Positions 58,940-64,000 of a stretch of DNA of 64,000 bases are shown here, piece after piece; within the stretch, counting starts at the first letter, position 1, and each line of letters starts with the position of its first letter. The stretch spans positions 1,059,001 to 1,123,000 of the forward strand of contig WPIO01000107.1 of the NCBI GenBank assembly GCA_009760855.2. Reading direction: 5' to 3'. Source of the stretch: Cristatella mucedo (taxonomy: Eukaryota; Bryozoa; Phylactolaemata; Cristatellidae). The notes beneath the pieces are model-generated. The model was given only the letters and a program-made list of their open reading frames with translations, ran no database searches and had not been told where the DNA came from. The translations under genes were made by a program, and so were the position numbers.

Positions 58940-60060
58940 CTGAAAGCCATGAAACATTTGTTGAGTTAAAATGAGCTCTGTATAAATGTTATTTCAGCAA
59001 CTCATTACATATTTTAAAAGGCTGCACTTGAAGAGCGCGTATGCAAATTTTAAAAAAATTATTTAGAATTGCATAGTAGCATAGATAAAAAAACATGTTT
59101 TTCGCTTATCAATCAATAATTTGTGAGCTATTTCATTAATCTGCTGTCGCTGTGACGTGCCACTTCATCGAAGTATAGAAACAACCGAGATTTCATTGAT
59201 ACTCTTTAAACAATAAAGTGCATTTATATTCAATCAAACTATTCTCAGGTAGCAATGCCAGGTTGCTTGTATATGCAAACGTATTTGATGTCGTTACAAG
59301 TTATAGGATGAGGGATCTATAGCAAATGCATTAGTGTTACTATCAGTTTAACCCTCTACGTCATCACCATTGTAGAACCTATTTTTAAGTTATTTTAGAT
59401 TCCGCTCATGTTCCCCTGAGGAGAAAATTTCTAGGTTCTTACTTTGAGACAAATTAAAGCCACAGAGTGAAGACTAGTAGAAAGTATTCAAAATAGCCAT
59501 AGTTTCATTGACTAGAGGGCAATCGTCGGCTACCACGATTTGCCTAGCAACCAACAGCCATAAGCTGCTTGATATGCCGCTTGAAGGCTCTGCAGTAATC
59601 AAAAGGCGAATGCTTAGGAGTGCAATAAAATTATCACTCTGTGATAATGTCATATTTAACTTGTCGGTTACTCTAGCAACAGGATATTTTCGGCAACTCT
59701 TGAATCATGAATAGTGGGTAGATGGTAAGGCCTATTATACTGGTCAAATAGAATACAAATGTCTGAGCCTGTAAGTCTGACTATTTTTATTTTCCGCTCC
59801 TCACCAGTCTCTATCCGCTACTTGGATGCGCTCTATTCGTGCTCAAAAATGTTTAGTCAGACAACAAACGGATGCATTATTCAGTAGTAGTTTTACTGCT
59901 GTGTCCTGCAATGCAAACGTACAAGCTGTATTGGAAAGACTTCACCGACTGAATACCTAGGCATTGAGGTGTTGTATCAATAATTATTAATCCAGAAATA
60001 CAATCTCACTTTTATATACTGTGTTAGAGTCTTGTTTTAGGTTTTGTGCAATAGGTAGGT
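58940..60060. other. No gene seen; upstream intron candidate
   Basis: No collagen-like Gly-X-Y exon was recognised on the minus strand here. Open frame 59,508-59,714 (plus) has no known motif. Confidence 0.4.
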
Positions 60061-60562
60061 CTCTCCATTCTTAGGCTACGGTCAACCTCTCATATCTACA
60101 GCCCCAGCAGCTAAGCATCATACCACCTACTATTCGGACTTTTAACTGTTTACCTAAACCTCGTACAAATCTCAAATTCTTTAGAGACCGTTTATTTAGT
60201 TTTTATGCTCGCAAAGCCTGGAACTCACTCCCGACTTCCGTCACGACGTCCCTGACTTGATCACATTTAAAAAGAAATAAAAAATGCACCTATTTACCGA
60301 AGCATTCAGTGGGTCCCTGTGATTTGTCCTTTATGTGCCTATGCATGCTGACACTGTGCATGCTGCCAATAACCATATTTGCATGCTGACCCTGTGCATA
60401 TCATTCCGAACCATGTTATCTTTGCTGTTTATTGAGTGCGCTACCACTAATCGTTAGATCGTGCATCTTGGCAACAAACATAAACTGCCTAGAAGAGATT
60501 GAGTTCTATGAGGTGTTATATCAAACAAGTAATTATTATTAATATTATTATTATTATAGGTG
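60061..60562 (+). mobile_element. LINE A 3' fragment (same subfamily as 3,613-3,997)
   Basis: It runs from the post-RT coding segment through ARKAWNSLP, the 3' UTR with a TGTTTATTGAG segment and a diverged hairpin, to an ATT tail. The TTTATTGAG(C/T)(G/A)(T/C)GCTACCA variant of the 3' UTR is shared with 3,613-3,997 and 50,560-50,600, marking a subfamily. Confidence 0.8.
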
Positions 60563-60744
60563 TAATTACTAAAATGCCAATACTTTCAAAAATACAACAG
60601 GACGCGTCCATGATATAGTATTTTTATCTCCACTTAAAATCATAAAACTATGACAACATTTCGAAGCGATACATGTATTCTTGCCAGTCTGCTAAATGTT
60701 TTTTAAATACATGATACATTTGAACTTCCCAACTCCGAACGCAA

Positions 60745-62128
60745 TCAGAGCTTCTCATCTGTTACAGATTTATTTTCCGAAAATCTGAGTTCTTGCAAGC
60801 ATTGTATACTGAAACCGAAAAAGCTACTACGTTTTATTTGCTACTCTGATAGTTGTTCGACCACAAAGCTCTGGATATGACAGGCCTATTTACATGCGGA
60901 CACCTGCAGCTCCAAGAGGGGCCCACCGAGTCCCAATCGACTTTACATTTGCCGATTGTTGAGAACATTCATGCTAGTTCTGCCTTCGCTTCGTCGACTG
61001 TGAAGAACATTTACATTTTGTGTAATCGTGAGTGCATATTATCATTTCGCTAACGTGGTCAAATTGCTGTACTTGATAAGTTTGCTGTTACAATGATCCA
61101 CGCCCTGGGTTAACCTAAATAAGTTTATAGGCTTTGCTTCAGTGTGGCCAGAAGCTCCACTCGTTCAGCTTTAAAAGCTGTTTTACACCGCTCTGCCCTA
61201 TATCCCCCCAGAACTTATGTGAATCAGTGAATTTGTAGTCTTCAGGCAGGCGTACTATTCCCGCCAGCATCTTAACTCAATGCTTGTCTTTAGAAGGCTC
61301 GCTCAATGCATAACAAAACCCTACTTATATATTTGATATTATTTATGGCGATTTTGACCTGATAGAGATGACAGACCTGGCTGAAATTGACAAACAGTCC
61401 GACTGTCACAGACGCAGCCACGACGATTAGCTCTTTATTTGATACTCATACATCGAGAAAAACTGGAGGAGTTGTCATTGTCACCCGCTCCTCCCTCAAT
61501 TACCAACAGTTTGCAGTTTTCTCGAAGAAGTATTTCGAAATTTTGTTTTAAATACCACATAGAGCAAGCTGCCAATGGCGATAGTAATCTATCGCCCACC
61601 AGGTATCAAGTCCTCGTTTACCACAGATTTCTCATATCTCATTTTGATACCGTGAACAGGAAATTGATCTTTCCCCGTCATGGATCATTGTGTTATTCTA
61701 TTTGAGAACCTAACTAAAGCCTTATTCGCTCAATTTCGGGCTCCGTCTGAATGTTTTTGAATTTTGGCTCATGAGCATGACATCAATAACAGCAAGGATC
61801 GCAGGCTTGACCAACTACTATCCTCCCACAATTGGATGCTGTAATCACCGATTACTATCGAGTTCTGCTCATCTGCTCTTACGTCCATCTCTGTAAATCT
61901 ACAATGGGTGTCCTAATCCACATCAGGAATCATGTGCGAATCGCGTAAACTCAATGACCTTAACATCGAGACTGCCCTGGCGAAATTATCTTTTTTGCCT
62001 GATGCTCTATCTCCCTTCCGACCTTTCATCGTTAGTAGACAAACGAATCGCAACAACACGACACTAACTGACATACTTAGCATATATCTTCCAGCGTATC
62101 TCCTGCTAAATATGCGAGAATTCTGGGT
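60745..62128 (+). mobile_element. LINE A 5' and EN part, decayed
   Basis: 5' UTR (TTTTCCGAAAATCTGAGTTC), the N-terminal region, then EN with the TGGVVIVTRSS and IVIYRPPG segments (61,460-61,620) and the start of the linker. It then jumps, by deletion of most of the RT, to ARILGVMF where a SINE is inserted. Confidence 0.75.
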
Positions 62129-62276
62129 GTCATGTTCTGGTCTGGTTGAGCAGTAAAGGTACTTGCCCCTACCGAGGTATGTTTGAGGTCGTGGGCTCGA
62201 GCCCGAAGCATATGAGAAGCGCCTGAAAACTAATTTAAGTTCTCTTAGGACGCTATGCAAATGAATTATATTTTTT
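62129..62276 (+). mobile_element. SINE nested in LINE A
   Basis: TGGTCTGGTTGAGCAGTAAA (A-box region), GGGCTCGAGCCCG (B-box), GAAGCGCCTG...GTTCTCTTAGGACGCT hairpin, tail ATGCAAATGAATTATA. The LINE reading (GVMF before, DLSFKDQISS after) resumes directly on the other side, so the SINE came later. Confidence 0.9.
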
Positions 62277-63105
62277 AATTGACCTTTCATTTAAAGACCA
62301 AATCAGCTCCAAAATCAAGTCTGTCTGCTTTCAGCTACTTAAGAAGGCAAAACTTTGAGCTCGTTTTAACAGGGATACCACATGTAAGTTGGTCCATACA
62401 TTTGTGACATCCCGTCTTGACTTCTTAACTCACTGCTCGTAGGCCTACCAGTCTGCAAAGTTGGGCACTTACAGCTGAAGTAAAACTCTGCAGCTAGGCT
62501 TGTCTGTCGTGGGCGTCGTAGTTGCTACACCACATCACTTATCGCCGACCTGCACTGGCTACCAGTCAAGAAACGTATTGACTTCAAGGTTTTTTGACTC
62601 ACTTTAAGTTCCCATCGGTTTTTGGCTCCAGCCCACCTATCAGATATACTCTCCCACTAGGCTAAGCATCATACCAGCAACTTTTTGGAATATAACTGTT
62701 TACTCATTCTTAGTAAAAAACTTCAATCTTATGAAGACCTTGGATTTAGTTTGTATACTCCCAAAGCCTGGAACTCACTTCCGACTTGCATCACAACGTT
62801 ATCTGAGTTGACCACATTTGAAACGAAATAACAACGCACCTTGTATGACAATATTTAGTGGGTCCCTGTGATTTGACATGTATTTGCTTACGTGTGCTCA
62901 CACTATACATGCTGCCAGTAGCCACACTTGCATGCTTACTCTATGGATGTCACACCTAACTATGTTATTTTGTTGTGTAAAGTGCATGTTACCATACAAA
63001 ATCAATCCTTTTTCCTTTACAGCAGAGTATAGCGTCCAAAATGACGTGGATTTTTCCGACGCCGCTTTGTCGAGTGTGATATCATATTATTATTACTATT
63101 ATCAC
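62277..63105 (+). mobile_element. LINE A RT C-terminus and 3' end, after the nested SINE
   Basis: Continues from DLSFKDQISS through the SRLDF, RLVCRGRRS and WLPVKKRIDFKV segments to the 3' UTR, a decayed hairpin and an ATTATTATTACT tail. Confidence 0.8.
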
Positions 63106-63114
63106 TATTATGCT

Positions 63115-63255
63115 TTCAAATATGACATCACTGACTCAAAGCAGTGTATGCCCTCGCCTAGGTGGCCCAAGTTTACTGCAGACATTAAACCAGCTAGCTC
63201 TGAGGAGCTTAAGCTTGATTAAAGCTCAACTAAGATCGCAATTGACGTTCCATTG
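63115..63255 (+). mobile_element. LINE A linker fragment
   Basis: CAAAGCAGTGTATGCCCTCG, then GTTTACTGCAGACATTAAAC, matches 36,280-36,350. Short and truncated at both ends; similar to 4,045-4,110. Confidence 0.6.
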
Positions 63256-63575
63256 TCAGGCCTAGGAAAAACGCTCTTCTTATAGTTGTGTGATCATCAA
63301 GTTTATAGTTTCTTATATATAGTTTCTTATAGTCGTTCGACCATCACCGCGTGCTCAAAATTTAGGTGTTTTTGATAGCTGACTAAATTGTAGAAGCTTC
63401 ATTCAGAAAACTGCTTCTACAGCTAGCAATCCTGGCCGATCCCTATCTAAAATTAGAAGCTGTCTTCCACAGTGGTTTGCAAAATTTAACTAGCTCCTAA
63501 GCTCTGTCTCGGCTTGATTATTGTGATTCACGTTTTGGCTGGGCCTCCCCGATCAAAAGAGCTGCCTCGGGAGAA
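63256..63575 (+). mobile_element. LINE B fragment
   Basis: Order of the family B region after motif D: the TIVRPSP-like and RAQNLGV segments, SFIQKTASTASNPGRSLSKI, then the LAGPPRSK-like end. No 3' end present. Confidence 0.7.
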
Positions 63576-64000
63576 TCCTAGAGTGGTGTGGACCTTTACT
63601 TGATTTCTCCGTAATACCTTCGGGTATTCCGCTGCTATCTTCGCTGTGATTATTTATGAGCTGTCCTCGGATATGCTACACAAAACAGGACCTGCTTAGC
63701 ATAAGATGCGATGTCGCCATTAGTCGATACCTACCGGTGGGCCTTCTCCGGCGGGTCAGTGAGAACCATCCTGCATCATGCCTTCGCCCTATCAACGGCT
63801 CGGCTATCAAACCTACGACTCGTAAGTTTAAAGCGTTGAATAGTACTTGTTGCGGTAGTAGCCCACCCGCCGCAGCCCAGCAGTTGTGAAACATCGTCCG
63901 ACGGCCGTTACCAAGGTCCAATTCCAATTCAAAGAGCCAGTGTCCGCCGGGCCGGACGCAAACGGTAGAGAATACAAGCCACTTCATCGCCGTCGCCCAG
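63576..64000. other. CpG-rich end segment, unassigned
   Basis: GC- and CpG-rich compared with the rest. A minus-strand frame of 103 codons (63,676-63,987) reads RPGGHWLFELELDLGNGRR, CWAAAGGLLPQQ and AEPLIGRRHDAGW. I recognise no family, and I checked by eye for rRNA and tRNA similarity without finding any I can support. Confidence 0.35.

Noticed and set aside
63576-64000. rRNA or tRNA gene
   Set aside because: Compared by eye with 18S/28S segments and tRNA boxes; only short chance words such as CCTATCAAC matched.

Overview
This window is animal (metazoan) nuclear DNA, not prokaryotic. There are no dense operons. Instead there are intron-sized non-coding stretches, microsatellites, tRNA-derived SINEs and many broken copies of two L2/CR1-type LINEs. 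The only recognisable host coding sequence is a set of exons of a CTHRC1-like (collagen triple helix repeat containing 1) secreted protein with clean splice sites on the minus strand. CTHRC1-like proteins are known from vertebrates and several invertebrate groups, so the window points to an invertebrate animal. I cannot fix the phylum from sequence alone.

Layout. From 1 to 18.4 kb is a graveyard of LINE family A (single-ORF endonuclease-RT element, 3' tail hairpin then (ATT)n) and LINE family B (related RT, different 3' end). It also holds a short SPIN/hAT-like non-autonomous DNA transposon at about 6.49-6.66 kb and a family B copy with a textbook twin-priming inversion at 13.88-15.24 kb. From 18.4 to 35.1 kb is mostly unassigned DNA with a long (TA)n, SINEs, a 28-bp and a 25-bp minisatellite, a two-unit tandem repeat split by a LINE, and CpG-rich tracts near 30 kb and 32-33.7 kb. 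At 35.1-38.5 kb lies the best-preserved family A LINE: one reading frame interrupted by only three substitution stops, but with a 186-bp in-frame deletion that removes part of the endonuclease. At 38.9-41.2 kb are two family B fragments.

From 41.3 to 56.05 kb a block of about 5.3 kb occurs twice in direct orientation (41.27-46.53 and 50.74-56.05 kb), separated by repeats. Each copy carries a terminal CTHRC1-like exon on the minus strand (44,105-44,283 and 53,487-53,665). The exons are about 96% identical although their flanks are far more diverged. A single upstream CTHRC1-like exon at 58,735-58,939 ends in the phase that both terminal exons require. This suggests either alternative last exons or a duplicated gene that lost an upstream exon. 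From 60 to 63.6 kb is more LINE A/B with a nested SINE, and the last 400 bp is CpG-rich and unassigned.

A unifying theme is that the SINE and LINE family A share the same 3' hairpin, which implies that the SINE uses the LINE's reverse transcriptase. One copy of that hairpin has been split by a (AG)n microsatellite. All calls are from reading the sequence; no database search was run.
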